Positions 54,321 through 63,685 of a stretch of 64,000 bases of DNA are shown one piece after another. Under the pieces are notes generated by a model, which had not been told where the DNA came from, did not search any database, and saw only the letters and a list, made by a program, of their open reading frames with translations. Made by a program: the position numbers and the translations under genes. Origin of the DNA: [Eubacterium] eligens ATCC 27750 (GTDB lineage: Bacteria; Bacillota; Clostridia; Lachnospirales; Lachnospiraceae). How positions within the stretch are numbered: position 1 is the first letter of the stretch; every line of letters begins with the position of its first letter. The stretch spans positions 603,501-667,500 of the forward strand of contig NC_012778.1 in the NCBI RefSeq assembly GCF_000146185.1, in the 5' to 3' direction.

Positions 54321-55564
54321 GAATGTTTGATATAGTATTGACTGTAATAATTGAGTTAGCCAGAATTTTTATTACATTAGAGTATTTTAGGATATTTCTG
54401 GATTGCGAAAGCAGATTTAAGGAAATGTTGGCAGGTTTATTAGCATTTTTATTAACAACGGGGTGCTTCTTGATAATCAGTAATAATTATATTAATACAT
54501 TGTCTACAATAGCAGGGATAATTATAATTTCACTGGTATATGAAGGGAAAATCCGGAGCAAATTGTTACTTAGTATACTTTGTTATTCAATAATGGTAGC
54601 TTTGGATTTCATTGTTTATATGGTGACAGCAGTTAATATTGTTACAGAGCAATATCAGGTAGTTGCTGCATTTGTCTCCGTTTTGTTTTTTTATATAGTT
54701 ATTATGATGTTAAGACTTGGATTTAGAAAAAAGTTAAAGTCAGAATTTATGGGACAGTGGTATATATTGTTTATCGTATCTATTATGAGTGTATGCACAC
54801 TTTTTGCAGTCTATAAGGAAAGTGGATTATCTTCATATGGAATACTATTTATGAGTACATCTGTATTGATATTAAATTTAATGCTTTATGTGTTTTATTC
54901 TAATATGTTAGATAGATATATATTTATGCAGGAAAATGAGAATCTTAAACAACAAATGCATTATTATGATGCGCAGATGAAGACGAACATTGAGAATGAT
55001 AAGAAAATAAGAGCTATCCGACATGATATGAAACATCATATAAGGGAGATTAACAGTCTGGCAGAGGCTGGAAAACTATATGAATTAAAGAAATATTCAG
55101 ATGAATTGATGGGAGATATAAATGGTTCGGAAACGGTATTTAATACTGGAAATATCACATTAGATGGAATTTTTAATTATTATAATGGAAAGTTTAAGGA
55201 TAAATGTATAGAAACGGATATTAATGTAGTTGTACCTGAAAATATGGGGATTAGTGCAATGGATATTAATATAATTATGGGTAATTTGCTAGATAATGCT
55301 TATGAGAATGCTATTAAAGTAAAAGACTCTTATATAAAAGTGAATGTAAAATATAATGGAAATATGTTATATATATATGTATCCAACACATTTGATGGGA
55401 AAGTAGAAGAAGAAAATGGTAATATTGTCAGTCTGAAGGGGAAAGAGCATGGTTATGGTTTGGAGAATATAAACAGGATTGCAGAAAAATATGGAGGAAA
55501 TATCAAGATTGAACATAGTGATAAAAGGTTTGTAGTAAGTGTTATTATGTACATTATCAATTAG
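54317..55564 (+). CDS. agrC: GHKL sensor histidine kinase (AgrC-like)
   Basis: A 415-residue sensor. The first 200 residues hold about six membrane segments, the peptide-sensing domain of AgrC proteins. A dimerisation helix with the phosphorylated His236 in RHDMKHHIREI and a GHKL ATPase domain follow (NIIMGNLLDNAYENAIK N-box; KEHGYGLENINRIAEKYGG G-box). It pairs with the regulator encoded just upstream. The order agrB-agrA-agrC differs from the usual agrBDCA. Confidence 0.9.
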   Translation: MRMFDIVLTVIIELARIFITLEYFRIFLDCESRFKEMLAGLLAFLLTTGCFLIISNNYINTLSTIAGIIIISLVYEGKIRSKLLLSILCYSIMVALDFIVYMVTAVNIVTEQYQVVAAFVSVLFFYIVIMMLRLGFRKKLKSEFMGQWYILFIVSIMSVCTLFAVYKESGLSSYGILFMSTSVLILNLMLYVFYSNMLDRYIFMQENENLKQQMHYYDAQMKTNIENDKKIRAIRHDMKHHIREINSLAEAGKLYELKKYSDELMGDINGSETVFNTGNITLDGIFNYYNGKFKDKCIETDINVVVPENMGISAMDINIIMGNLLDNAYENAIKVKDSYIKVNVKYNGNMLYIYVSNTFDGKVEEENGNIVSLKGKEHGYGLENINRIAEKYGGNIKIEHSDKRFVVSVIMYIIN

Positions 55565-55576
55565 ACAAAATAAAGC

Positions 55577-55620
55577 ACGAGTGTTTTCTGATAATTGAAT
55601 AGTCAGAAAACACTCGTTTC
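55577..55620. terminator. Bidirectional terminator between agrC and mgtE
   Basis: Perfect 14-base stem CGAGTGTTTTCTGA / TCAGAAAACACTCG with an 11-base loop, T-rich to the right (plus) and preceded by A-rich sequence for the minus strand. Serves two convergent genes. Confidence 0.88.
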
Positions 55621-55625
55621 CATTC

Positions 55626-57017
55626 TCACACATGAAATATCTCAACAAGAAATATCATTGCAAGTCCGTAATAAGTGACAACAGCAACGAGGTCGTTCAC
55701 AGTCGTGATAAGCGGACCTGACGCAACAGCCGGGTCAATGTGAATCTTGTGGAAGAACATAGGAATAATAGTTCCCACAAGGCTCGAAACAACCATTGCA
55801 ACAATAAGAGATAATCCGACACAGCCAGATATTAAAAATGCTGATATCCACGCATATTTCTTGAATATATGAATATAGACACCTAAGAATACAAGTGCCA
55901 TGATTCCAAGACTTGCACCATTAATGAAACCAATCTTCATCTCTTTGAAAAGAAGTGATAACTTTTTCTTAGCACTTAAAGTCTCATCCATAAGTACACG
56001 GATAGTTACAGCAAGTGACTGTGTTCCGACATTACCAGCCATGTCAAGAACGAGAGACTGGAAACATATTACAATCGGAAGGACAGCAACTACTGATTCA
56101 AATATTCCTACAACTGATGAAACTGCCATTCCAAGAAACAGCAGTATAATAAGCCAAGGCAGACGTTTCTTGATACTTACAAGAGTTGGCTCGCTTAAAT
56201 CATCTTCAGAAGTAAGACCGGCGAGCTTTGCATAGTCATCACTCATTGCATCGTCAACGAGTTCAACGATATCTGTTGCAGTAAGGATACCGCATATTTT
56301 TCCATCATCAGTAAGTACAGGAATGGAATCCTCTTCGTAATCTGCAATCTTATCAATACATTCATTGATATTTTCATGCTCATATACATAAGGGTATGAA
56401 CTGCTTATTATGTCGGCAAGATTATCATTCTGCCTTGCTATAATTAAATCTTTTAAATCAATTGCTCCGGCAAACTTGTCAGCACTATTGACTACATATA
56501 TAGTTGATATATTGTCGTGCTCACCAGCCTGCTTGACAAGGGCACTCATGGCTTCTCTTATAGTAAGGTTATCTGGTATGCATATGAAATTATTAGTCAT
56601 GCAGCTACCAATCTCATCGTCCTCATAAGAAAGAAGCTTCTGGACATCTTCCTTTGCATCAGCGTCTAAGTGTTCAACAATTTCATTCTTCTTAGTTTCT
56701 GACAAATCGTCAAGTACATCAACCGCATCATCAGAATCCATGTAAGATACTACACGTGCAGCTTTCTCTAATGACAGTTCTTCAAGATATTTTTCAGCAT
56801 CATCAAGATAAGAGAAAATCTCAGCAATCATATGTTCATCAAGAACGTTATATATATGCTGTCTTTCAGCAGGTGTAAGAAGAGTGATTGCTTCAGCAAT
56901 ATCTTTTTCATGATACTTAGAAAGTGCCTTAACTAATTTCTGCGAATTCTTAGATGACTTAAAAATCCTGCCAAGTTCTTTTACATAATCTTTCTTTGGA
57001 AATAATACTTTGTTCAT
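55626..57017 (-). CDS. mgtE: Magnesium transporter MgtE
   Basis: A 463-residue Mg2+ channel. Order: N-terminal superhelical domain (YHEKDIAEAITLLTPAERQ ... LDDLSETKKNEIVEHLDADAKEDVQKLL), tandem CBS domains (about 130-250), then five membrane helices (about 285-460), including the pore region ASGPLITTVNDLVAVVTYYGLA. The N-domain and CBS pair sense cytosolic Mg2+. Start at 57017, with GGAGGT 5 bases upstream on the minus strand; an upstream in-frame ATG has no RBS. Preceded by a leader with its own small ORF and a terminator. Confidence 0.95.
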   Translation of the reverse strand: MNKVLFPKKDYVKELGRIFKSSKNSQKLVKALSKYHEKDIAEAITLLTPAERQHIYNVLDEHMIAEIFSYLDDAEKYLEELSLEKAARVVSYMDSDDAVDVLDDLSETKKNEIVEHLDADAKEDVQKLLSYEDDEIGSCMTNNFICIPDNLTIREAMSALVKQAGEHDNISTIYVVNSADKFAGAIDLKDLIIARQNDNLADIISSSYPYVYEHENINECIDKIADYEEDSIPVLTDDGKICGILTATDIVELVDDAMSDDYAKLAGLTSEDDLSEPTLVSIKKRLPWLIILLFLGMAVSSVVGIFESVVAVLPIVICFQSLVLDMAGNVGTQSLAVTIRVLMDETLSAKKKLSLLFKEMKIGFINGASLGIMALVFLGVYIHIFKKYAWISAFLISGCVGLSLIVAMVVSSLVGTIIPMFFHKIHIDPAVASGPLITTVNDLVAVVTYYGLAMIFLVEIFHV

Positions 57018-57046
57018 TGTGACCTCCTTCTTGCCTGAATTGGGCA

Positions 57047-57103
57047 TAAAAATACATCGCTACAGATGATTGTGATAGTAAGGATCCTCTGATGCGATGT
57101 ATA
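57047..57103 (-). terminator. Terminator/attenuator in the mgtE leader
   Basis: On the minus strand ATACATCGC pairs with GCGATGTAT across a 33-base loop and is followed by TTTTTATG, only about 30 bases before the mgtE start. Placed upstream of the gene it controls, so attenuation is likely. A second stem, GAATGTGG/CCACATTC (57121-57158), overlaps the end of the leader ORF. Confidence 0.65.
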
Positions 57104-57128
57104 AAAGGCACAATTTATTAGAATGTGG

Positions 57129-57221
57129 TTATGAGATTCTCACAGACAGCCACATTCCGAGCTTACACTTATAGTATACACCGCAGTTCTTACTTCGTCC
57201 TATACGATCGCAACTATCCAT
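57129..57221 (-). CDS. Putative leader peptide of mgtE (30 aa)
   Basis: A 31-codon ORF on the minus strand with a strong GGAGGTGG site 8 bases before ATG, the best ribosome site in the neighbourhood. The product is Cys- and basic-rich: MDSCDRIGRSKNCGVYYKCK, then LGMWLSVRIS. Its stop codon lies inside a hairpin (57121-57158), and the terminator follows, so translation of the ORF could change which structure forms. Function as a regulatory leader peptide is inferred by analogy with mgtL/mgtP-type control. Confidence 0.5.
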   Translation of the reverse strand: MDSCDRIGRSKNCGVYYKCKLGMWLSVRIS

Positions 57222-57339
57222 GAAAATCCACCTCCGTTCATAATCAGAAATTTTTACGGGCTGATTGTATCATAATATTTTTTAAAAAACAACAAAAATA
57301 TGTTACAATATTTTAAATATTATTCAGGCAGGTAAGAGT

Positions 57340-58239
57340 ATGACATTACAGCAGTTAAGATACATCGTTATGGTTGCAGAGACAGGCACGATTACTGAGG
57401 CGGCAGGGAAATTATATATTTCACAGCCAAGCCTTACCAATGCAATTCATGAACTTGAAAAAGAGATGAATATTACGATATTCAACAGAACTAATAAAGG
57501 AATAAGTGTATCTAAAGAAGGTGAAGAGTTCTTATCGTATGCAAGACAGATTCTTGACCAGGCGGCAATCTTAGAGGATAAGTATAAGGGCGATAATGGT
57601 GGAAGAAAGCAATATTGTATATCAACACAGCATTATTCTTTTGCAGTCAACGCATTTGTTGACCTTATAAAGCAGTTCGGGCAGGATGAGTATGATTTCA
57701 GCTTAAGAGAAACGCAGACTTATGAGATTATCGAGGATGTTGCAAGGTTAAGAAGTGAGATTGGAATACTGTTCATTAATGATTTTAATGAGGCTGTTAT
57801 TAGAAAGATTTTAAAGTCATATGAACTTGAATTTCATGAGCTTTTTACAGCAAGACCACATGTATTCATAAGCAGAAAACATCCACTTGCAGAGTGCAGT
57901 GTCATTCATAATGAGCAGTTAGAAGAATATCCTTATCTGTCATTTGAGCAGGGCGAACATAATTCATTCTATTTCTCAGAGGAGATATTCTCAGAAACAG
58001 CAAGAAAGAAGAACATAAGAGTCCGTGACAGGGCAACACTTTTTAATCTGCTGATTGGTCTTAATGGTTACACAGTAAGTAGTGGTATTATTGACAAGAA
58101 GCTCAACGGAAAAGACATTATAGCAGTGCCGCTTGCTGATGAATCAGATATGCATATTGGTTACATAACTCACAGAAAAGGGATGCTTAGCAGGCTTGGA
58201 AGTACATATCTTGAGGCTATAAGGAAGTATCTTAAATAG
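57340..58239 (+). CDS. LysR family transcriptional regulator
   Basis: A 299-residue LysR regulator: N-terminal HTH (MTLQQLRYIVMVAETGTITEAAGKLYISQPSLTNAIHELEKEM) followed by a PBP2-type effector domain. It is divergent from mgtE and upstream of metE, from which a terminator separates it. Control of metE in the manner of MetR is possible. The effector is unknown. Confidence 0.88.
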   Translation: MTLQQLRYIVMVAETGTITEAAGKLYISQPSLTNAIHELEKEMNITIFNRTNKGISVSKEGEEFLSYARQILDQAAILEDKYKGDNGGRKQYCISTQHYSFAVNAFVDLIKQFGQDEYDFSLRETQTYEIIEDVARLRSEIGILFINDFNEAVIRKILKSYELEFHELFTARPHVFISRKHPLAECSVIHNEQLEEYPYLSFEQGEHNSFYFSEEIFSETARKKNIRVRDRATLFNLLIGLNGYTVSSGIIDKKLNGKDIIAVPLADESDMHIGYITHRKGMLSRLGSTYLEAIRKYLK

Positions 58240-58259
58240 TCATTGCATATATGTAAAAT

Positions 58260-58300
58260 GAGTTAGCCATAGTTTTAAACTATGACTAACTCTTTTTTTT
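58260..58300 (+). terminator. Rho-independent terminator of the LysR gene
   Basis: Stem GAGTTAGCCATAGTTT / AAACTATGACTAACTC with one mismatch, followed by TTTTTTTT. Confidence 0.92.
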
Positions 58301-58368
58301 ATGTATTATACAAATGCTTTTTTGGAATTTATAATGACAATATCAAATAATAGATGAGGAGAGCAGGT

Positions 58369-60639
58369 ATGAAGACAGCAGTAGCAGGTTATCCAAGGAT
58401 AGGAACATTAAGAGAGTTAAAGTTTGCATTAGAAAAATATTTCAGAAAAGAAATAAGTGCAGATGAACTGACACAGACAGCAAAGGAGTTACGAAAGACA
58501 CACTGGCTTATACAGAAAGAGGCAGGAATTGATTATATCACAAGCAATGATTTTTCATATTATGATATAGTGCTTGATACAGCATTTTTACTGAATATAA
58601 TTTCTGAAAGATACAATGAACTTGAGGTTTCAGAGCTTGATAAATATCTTGCAATGGCAAGGGGCTATCAGGGAGAGAACGGTGATGTAAAAGCCCTTGC
58701 AATGAAGAAATGGTTTAATACTAATTACCACTATATTGTTCCAGAGGTTGAGGACAGCACGCAGATAAGACTTACAGGTAATAAGCTGTGGGCAGAATAT
58801 GCAGAGGCAAAAGAACTTGGAATTGAGACAAAACCGGTAATCACAGGTGTGTATACATTATTTAAGCTGTGCAGATTTACAGGCAAGAAGAAGGCAGATG
58901 ATTTTATCAATGCATTTATTGAAGCATATAAAGATGTTTATAGCAAATGTGAAGCTGTAGGAATCCAGTGGCTTCAGTTTGATGAGCCTGCACTTGTACA
59001 GGACATGACAGAAGAAGACAGAGAACTGTTTGTCAAAATGTATAGTGATATTTTAGGTAAGAAGAAATCATGCAAAGTATTGCTTCAGACATATTTCGGA
59101 GACGTGAGGGATGTGTATGAAGATATTGTTAAGCTGTCGTTTGACGGAATCGGACTTGATTTTATTGAGGGAAAGAAGACAGCAGAACTCATTGAAAAAT
59201 ATGGATTTCCAAAGGACACGATATTATTCGCTGGACTTGTAAATGGAAAGAATATCTGGAAGAACCATTATGAGAAGACTTTGAATGTGCTTAAAAAGCT
59301 TGAAGATAAGGGAATACAGACGGTTTTATCAACATCATGTTCGCTGCAGCATGTTCCATATACATTAAAGCATGAGAATAAACTTTCGGATGAATATCTG
59401 AATTACTTCGCATTTGCAGAAGAAAAGCTTGTGGAATTAAAGGAATTAAGCGTGCTTGCCGAGTGTGGAAATATTGAAGAAGATGAAAGATTCAAGACAA
59501 ACAGGAAGCTTTTTGCAGGTACAAGAAAATGTGATAATGAATCTGTAAAGAAAAGACTTGCGGAAGTTACAGAGGCGGATTACAGAAGACTTCCTGCAAG
59601 AAGTGAGAGACAGCAGCTTCAGAAGAAAGAATTTGCATTACCGAAGCTGCCTACAACTACAATCGGTTCATTTCCACAGACAAAAGATGTTAAGGCCAAC
59701 CGTTCAGCATTCCGTAAGGGTGAAATCAGCGAAGAACAGTATGTTGAATTTAATAAGAAGAAAATTGAAGAATGTGTCAGATGGCAGGAAAAAATCGGAC
59801 TTGATGTACTTGTTCATGGAGAATACGAAAGAAATGACATGGTTGAATATTTCGGTGAAGCGTTGGGAGGTTTTCTGTTCACAGAGAAAGCATGGGTTCA
59901 GTCATATGGAACAAGATGTGTTAAACCACCTGTTATATGGGGAGATGTTTACCGCAAGAAGCCGATAACAGTTGAGTGGTCTGTGTATGCACAGTCACTT
60001 ACAGATAAGATAATGAAAGGAATGCTTACAGGTCCGGTAACAATTCTTAACTGGTCATTCCCAAGAGAAGATATTACAATCAAGGAATCAATTTCGCAGA
60101 TTGCACTTGCAATAAGAGATGAGGTGCTTGACCTTGAAGCAAATGGAATTAAGATTATTCAGATTGATGAGGCAGCTTTAAGAGAAAAGCTTCCATTAAG
60201 AAAATCTGACTGGAATACAGAATATCTTGATTTTTCAATACCAGCATTCAGACTTACTGCAAGCGGTGTAAAACCTGAAACACAGATACATACTCATATG
60301 TGTTACAGTGAATTTACAGATATAATCCCAGCAATAGACGATATGGACGCTGATGTTATCACATTTGAAGCATCACGCTCAGACCTTCAGATTCTTGATT
60401 CGTTAAGAGAAAACAACTTTGAAACAGAGGTTGGACCGGGAGTATACGACATTCATTCACCAAGAATACCGTCGGTAGAAGAGATTACCCGTGCAATAAA
60501 GATAATGCTAACAAAGATAGACAAAGACAAGTTGTGGGTAAATCCAGACTGTGGACTTAAGACAAGAGGTGTGCCAGAGACAGAAGCAAGCCTTAAGAAT
60601 ATGGTTAAGGCAGCTGAGATTATCAGGGCTGGGTTGTAG
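58369..60639 (+). CDS. metE: Cobalamin-independent methionine synthase
   Basis: A 756-residue MetE that transfers a methyl group from methyl-tetrahydrofolate-polyglutamate to homocysteine. Both halves are present: the N-terminal duplicated barrel ([19 protein letters not shown]) and the catalytic C-terminal barrel ([34 protein letters not shown]). The zinc ligands are in [11 protein letters not shown] (His, Cys) and [12 protein letters not shown] (Cys). It could use homocysteine made by the sulfur operon 15 kb upstream. RBS GAGGAG. No S-box or B12 riboswitch was seen before it. Confidence 0.96.
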   Translation: MKTAVAGYPRIGTLRELKFALEKYFRKEISADELTQTAKELRKTHWLIQKEAGIDYITSNDFSYYDIVLDTAFLLNIISERYNELEVSELDKYLAMARGYQGENGDVKALAMKKWFNTNYHYIVPEVEDSTQIRLTGNKLWAEYAEAKELGIETKPVITGVYTLFKLCRFTGKKKADDFINAFIEAYKDVYSKCEAVGIQWLQFDEPALVQDMTEEDRELFVKMYSDILGKKKSCKVLLQTYFGDVRDVYEDIVKLSFDGIGLDFIEGKKTAELIEKYGFPKDTILFAGLVNGKNIWKNHYEKTLNVLKKLEDKGIQTVLSTSCSLQHVPYTLKHENKLSDEYLNYFAFAEEKLVELKELSVLAECGNIEEDERFKTNRKLFAGTRKCDNESVKKRLAEVTEADYRRLPARSERQQLQKKEFALPKLPTTTIGSFPQTKDVKANRSAFRKGEISEEQYVEFNKKKIEECVRWQEKIGLDVLVHGEYERNDMVEYFGEALGGFLFTEKAWVQSYGTRCVKPPVIWGDVYRKKPITVEWSVYAQSLTDKIMKGMLTGPVTILNWSFPREDITIKESISQIALAIRDEVLDLEANGIKIIQIDEAALREKLPLRKSDWNTEYLDFSIPAFRLTASGVKPETQIHTHMCYSEFTDIIPAIDDMDADVITFEASRSDLQILDSLRENNFETEVGPGVYDIHSPRIPSVEEITRAIKIMLTKIDKDKLWVNPDCGLKTRGVPETEASLKNMVKAAEIIRAGL

Positions 60640-60690
60640 TGTAGGCATTTGTGAGACTGGAGATGGTTTATTGTGAGGCGGCGGGGTGGA

Positions 60691-60978
60691 TTGGACGTTG
60701 AAGTGGAGAAAGTCACAGAGGAAGTCCAAAAGGGACTAGAAAACATGTCGGATTGGACGTTGAAGCAGTGGGAAAGCAAGCAAAAGTCCAAACGGAATGA
60801 GAAAACGTGTCAGATTGGACGTTGAAGTGGAGAAAGTCACAGAAGAAGTCCAAAAGGGATGAAAAAACGTGTCAGATTGGACGTTGAAGCAGTGGGAATG
60901 CAAGCAAAAGTCCAAACGGAACGAGAAAGAGTGACGGATTGGATGTTGAAGCTCAGAAAAACACGCAAAAAGTCCAAT
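60691..60978. repeat. 62-bp tandem array of TTGGAC hairpin units
   Basis: Five units with left arms starting at 60691, 60753, 60815, 60877 and 60939: an exact 62-base period. Each has TTGGAC (TTGGAT in the last) and, 32 bases later, AGTCCAA. Units alternate in two sequence types (1 and 3 alike, 2 and 4 alike), giving a 124-base higher-order repeat; the fifth is diverged. The period is not a multiple of three, so it is not coding. It fills the gap between metE and the next terminator. Confidence 0.9.
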
Positions 60979-60989
60979 GAACAAAAAAC

Positions 60990-61026
60990 GCAACAAAAAG
61001 GGCGATGTCAAAACTGACATCGCCTT
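60990..61026 (-). terminator. Terminator of the kdgF-uxuB-like unit
   Basis: Perfect 10-base stem GGCGATGTCA / TGACATCGCC with a 4-base loop. On the minus strand it is followed by CTTTTTGTTG. Located 30 bases past the SDR stop. Confidence 0.88.
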
Positions 61027-61056
61027 GAATTATATACAGTTTCCAACTAAAGAATC

Positions 61057-61923
61057 CTACACTCCGCTATAAGCACTATATCCGCCGTCAACAGGTAACA
61101 CTATACCATTGACAAAGCTGGCTGTTTCATCGCTTGCAAGAAAGAGTGCAGCACCAATAAGCTCTTCAGGATTGCCAAAGCGTCCCATAGGTGTTCCGGC
61201 AATAATCTTTCTGGCACGGTCTGTATATGAGCCATCAGCATTGAATAAGAGATCATGATTCTGCTCGGCAGCGTAGAATCCTGGCGCAATTGCATTGCAG
61301 CGTATGCCGCTTTCGCCAAAATGTACAGCAAGCCACTGTGTAAGATTAAGAATAGCACTCTTGGCATTACCATAAGCCATAACCTTAGTAAGAGGAAGAA
61401 TAGAAGTTACAGAAGCAATATTGATAATACTGCCACTTCTTTTTTCAACCATATCCTTAGTAAATACCTGAATAGGAAGAAGAGTTCCCATGTAATTAAG
61501 ATCCATAACATCGCGTATTCTGTCTTCATCAAGATTCCAGAAAGAATAGTCAGAATCTTCTTTTTCTTTCTTTAACATCTCGATGGAAGTAATTGCACCA
61601 GGCTGGTTGCCGCCTGCACCATTAATGAGAATATCACAGCTGCCGAGTTCATTCTTAATAGTTTCATAAGCAGCTGAAAGCTCATCTTTATTAATTACAT
61701 TGCAGCTGTAGCCTTTAACAGTAACATTTTTGTTATATTCATCCAGAGCATCTTTAGTAAGCTTCTCAGAAACAGAAGCAAGCTTTTCTTTGTTACGTCC
61801 GATTATTGCAACCTTAGCACCGCATACGGCAAGTCCATATGCCATGGCTGAGCAGAGAGTTCCGCTTCCTCCGGTTACAATAGCAGTTTTACCTGAAAGA
61901 TTAATATTAAATGGTACCTTCAT
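61057..61923 (-). CDS. SDR-type D-mannonate oxidoreductase (UxuB/YjmF-like)
   Basis: A 288-residue short-chain dehydrogenase: GKTAIVTGGSGTLCSAMAYGLA (cofactor loop), NGAGGNQPGAI, IINIASVTS and the catalytic MAYGNAKSAILNLTQWLAV (Tyr-x3-Lys; Asn replaces the usual Ser-spacing residue in between). It ends VLPVDGGYSAYSGV, the tail characteristic of the SDR fructuronate reductases of Firmicutes. It would reduce fructuronate or tagaturonate in uronate catabolism. One base separates it from kdgF upstream. Confidence 0.82.
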   Translation of the reverse strand: MKVPFNINLSGKTAIVTGGSGTLCSAMAYGLAVCGAKVAIIGRNKEKLASVSEKLTKDALDEYNKNVTVKGYSCNVINKDELSAAYETIKNELGSCDILINGAGGNQPGAITSIEMLKKEKEDSDYSFWNLDEDRIRDVMDLNYMGTLLPIQVFTKDMVEKRSGSIINIASVTSILPLTKVMAYGNAKSAILNLTQWLAVHFGESGIRCNAIAPGFYAAEQNHDLLFNADGSYTDRARKIIAGTPMGRFGNPEELIGAALFLASDETASFVNGIVLPVDGGYSAYSGV

Positions 61924-61924
61924 T

Positions 61925-62248
61925 TTACTTAAGAAAATCCTCTCTCATAGGATTGAATACATCACAGAGGATTCCTTCTTCAAGACATGTAACACCATGG
62001 GTTACGCCAGAAGGCATGTATACGCTGTCGCCCTGATTAACGATTTTAGTTTCATCACCGATAGTGAATTCAAAGCTTCCCTTAGCAACATAAGTAATCT
62101 GCAGATGCTTGTGGCTATGGAAATTGCCCTTAGAACCTTTTTCAAAATGAATCTCGCACATCATAAGGTCATCAGAGTAGCATAATATTTTTCTTGTAAC
62201 ACCAGGTTCGCAGTTAGTAGCTGTAACATCTTTGTTAAATGTAAACAT
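61925..62248 (-). CDS. kdgF: KdgF-type cupin (unsaturated uronate ring opening)
   Basis: A 107-residue single-domain cupin: metal-site residues in NFHSHKHLQITYVAKGSFEF and the second motif YMPSGVTHGVTCL. These match KdgF, which turns 4,5-unsaturated monouronates from pectin or alginate into the linear keto form. GAGGT precedes the start. Together with the SDR it forms a two-gene pectin/uronate unit, consistent with a pectin-using gut organism. Confidence 0.8.
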   Translation of the reverse strand: MFTFNKDVTATNCEPGVTRKILCYSDDLMMCEIHFEKGSKGNFHSHKHLQITYVAKGSFEFTIGDETKIVNQGDSVYMPSGVTHGVTCLEEGILCDVFNPMREDFLK

Positions 62249-62396
62249 ATATAATACCTCGTTTCTATATTATTGATTGTTTGTATGTATATATTAAACT
62301 TTTACATCAAAAAAAACTAGCATAATTATCAAACTATGTTATATTAAATACAGATATATTGTTTAAACATTTTACATGAAGGGGGTGCACATTAAG

Positions 62397-62861
62397 ATGA
62401 TGATTAACGGCGTTAATGATATGAATAGAAATCTGTCTGTTAATGTAGCAGGTGTTGATACACAGGATATAAGCTCTGCAAGACTTAAAGCAATGAAGCG
62501 TTCCGGACAGGTGGAATGTGAAACATGTGCGAACAGGGAATATAAGGATGGTTCAGATGAAGTAAATGTTTCATTTAAGAGTGCAGCACATATTGACCCG
62601 TCAGCAGCGGCCACAAAGGTTATGGCACATGAACAGGAGCATGTTTCTAATGCGAACAGGAAGGCTGCCAGTAAAGATGGCGAAGTACTGAATGCGACAG
62701 TTACACTTAAAACGGCTGTCTGTCCAGAGTGCGGAAGGTCGTATGTGTCAGGTGGTGTCACAAATACAGCAATTAAATATCCTGCCACATCTTACGGACA
62801 GAACCAGAAATCAGCAGATTATCCTGAATTTGCGGGTAAAAATGTGGATTATGCAGGATAA
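62397..62861 (+). CDS. Small HExxH metalloprotease-like protein
   Basis: A 154-residue protein with zinc-protease motif His78-Glu79-x-x-His82 (VMAHEQEHVSNA) and two Cys pairs (ECETCANREY near residue 41; CPECGRSYVSGG near 117). The arrangement resembles the SprA/CJM1_0395-type putative metalloproteases. No signal peptide or membrane helix. ATG 62397 is preferred, 9 bases after GGGGGTG; ATG 62376 precedes that site. Function unknown. Confidence 0.65.
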   Translation: MMINGVNDMNRNLSVNVAGVDTQDISSARLKAMKRSGQVECETCANREYKDGSDEVNVSFKSAAHIDPSAAATKVMAHEQEHVSNANRKAASKDGEVLNATVTLKTAVCPECGRSYVSGGVTNTAIKYPATSYGQNQKSADYPEFAGKNVDYAG

Positions 62862-62886
62862 TTGATGTATGAGCGTGGAATAAAGT

Positions 62887-63663
62887 ATGGAAAAAGTAAC
62901 GGAGAATAGTAGTTTTATGTATACAATATGGCTTGTGCTGGCACTTATATGCATGGGATATTATATAGTGTGTGCAACATACGCAGGGGTAGGTTCATCA
63001 TTTATATTTATATGGCTGCTGGGTGCTGTCTTTTTTGGATTAGTATTTGCAGTGAGAGTATTAGAAATCAAAGGAATAATTCATGTGGCAAAGGTCTTAA
63101 GAATTTGCTTTATAGTGATAATGGCAACTGGTGCGTCTCTTTTTATTTTTATAGAAGCACTGATAATTAAAGGAATGATGGCAAAGCCAAAGGATAACTG
63201 TGATTATATAATAGTACTTGGCTGCCAGATAAGAGGTGACCACATAACAAGGTCACTTAAGAACCGGTTAGATGTTGCTGTTTCCTATGCAATAGATAAC
63301 CCTGATACCACAATAATAGTATCAGGCGGCAGGGGAAAAGGTGAAAATACAACAGAAGCATTTGCAATGTATAATTATCTTGTATCTAAAGGAATAGATG
63401 GCTCACGCATAATACAGGAAGATAATTCAACAGATACATCAGAGAATATGAAGTATTCAGTACAATACATAGAGAATACAGATTCACTGGTTGGCATAGT
63501 AACCAACAACTTCCATATAGCAAGAAGCCGCCTTCTTGCCAGACATGCAGGATTAAACAATACCTGTGGAATGCCAGCAGAAAGCGACCATGTACTATTC
63601 ATAAACTATATGGTAAGAGAAGCAATCGGAATAGTAAAAGATTTTGTGTTCGGAAATTTTTAA
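62887..63663 (+). CDS. YdcF/SanA/ElyC-type (DUF218) membrane protein
   Basis: A 258-residue protein: three membrane helices in the first 100 residues, then a DUF218 domain with DYIIVLGCQIRGDHIT, IIVSGGRGKGENTTEA, EDNSTDTSENM and VTNNFHIARSRLLARHAG. Members act in envelope integrity and possibly undecaprenyl-phosphate metabolism; exact chemistry unknown. It follows the small metalloprotease by 25 bases. Confidence 0.88.
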   Translation: MEKVTENSSFMYTIWLVLALICMGYYIVCATYAGVGSSFIFIWLLGAVFFGLVFAVRVLEIKGIIHVAKVLRICFIVIMATGASLFIFIEALIIKGMMAKPKDNCDYIIVLGCQIRGDHITRSLKNRLDVAVSYAIDNPDTTIIVSGGRGKGENTTEAFAMYNYLVSKGIDGSRIIQEDNSTDTSENMKYSVQYIENTDSLVGIVTNNFHIARSRLLARHAGLNNTCGMPAESDHVLFINYMVREAIGIVKDFVFGNF

Positions 63664-63685
63664 GAATTTATTATTTATATATAAA

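Noticed and set aside
57047..57240. M-box (ykoK) riboswitch before mgtE
   Set aside because: I could not recognise the conserved M-box segments; the visible parts are a leader ORF, one hairpin and a terminator. A covariance scan should decide.
58240..58368. S-box (SAM) or cobalamin riboswitch before metE
   Set aside because: Only 129 bases, largely used by the LysR terminator and metE RBS; no room or motif for a riboswitch.
60691..60978. CRISPR array
   Set aside because: Repeats are regular, but the whole 62-bp unit is similar between copies, types alternate A/B, there are no unique spacers and no cas genes are present.
60453..61020. Minus-strand ORFs of 73-112 codons across the tandem array
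   Set aside because: They are open only because the repeat lacks stops in some frames. The 62-bp period is not a multiple of three, no RBS is present, and part lies antisense to metE.
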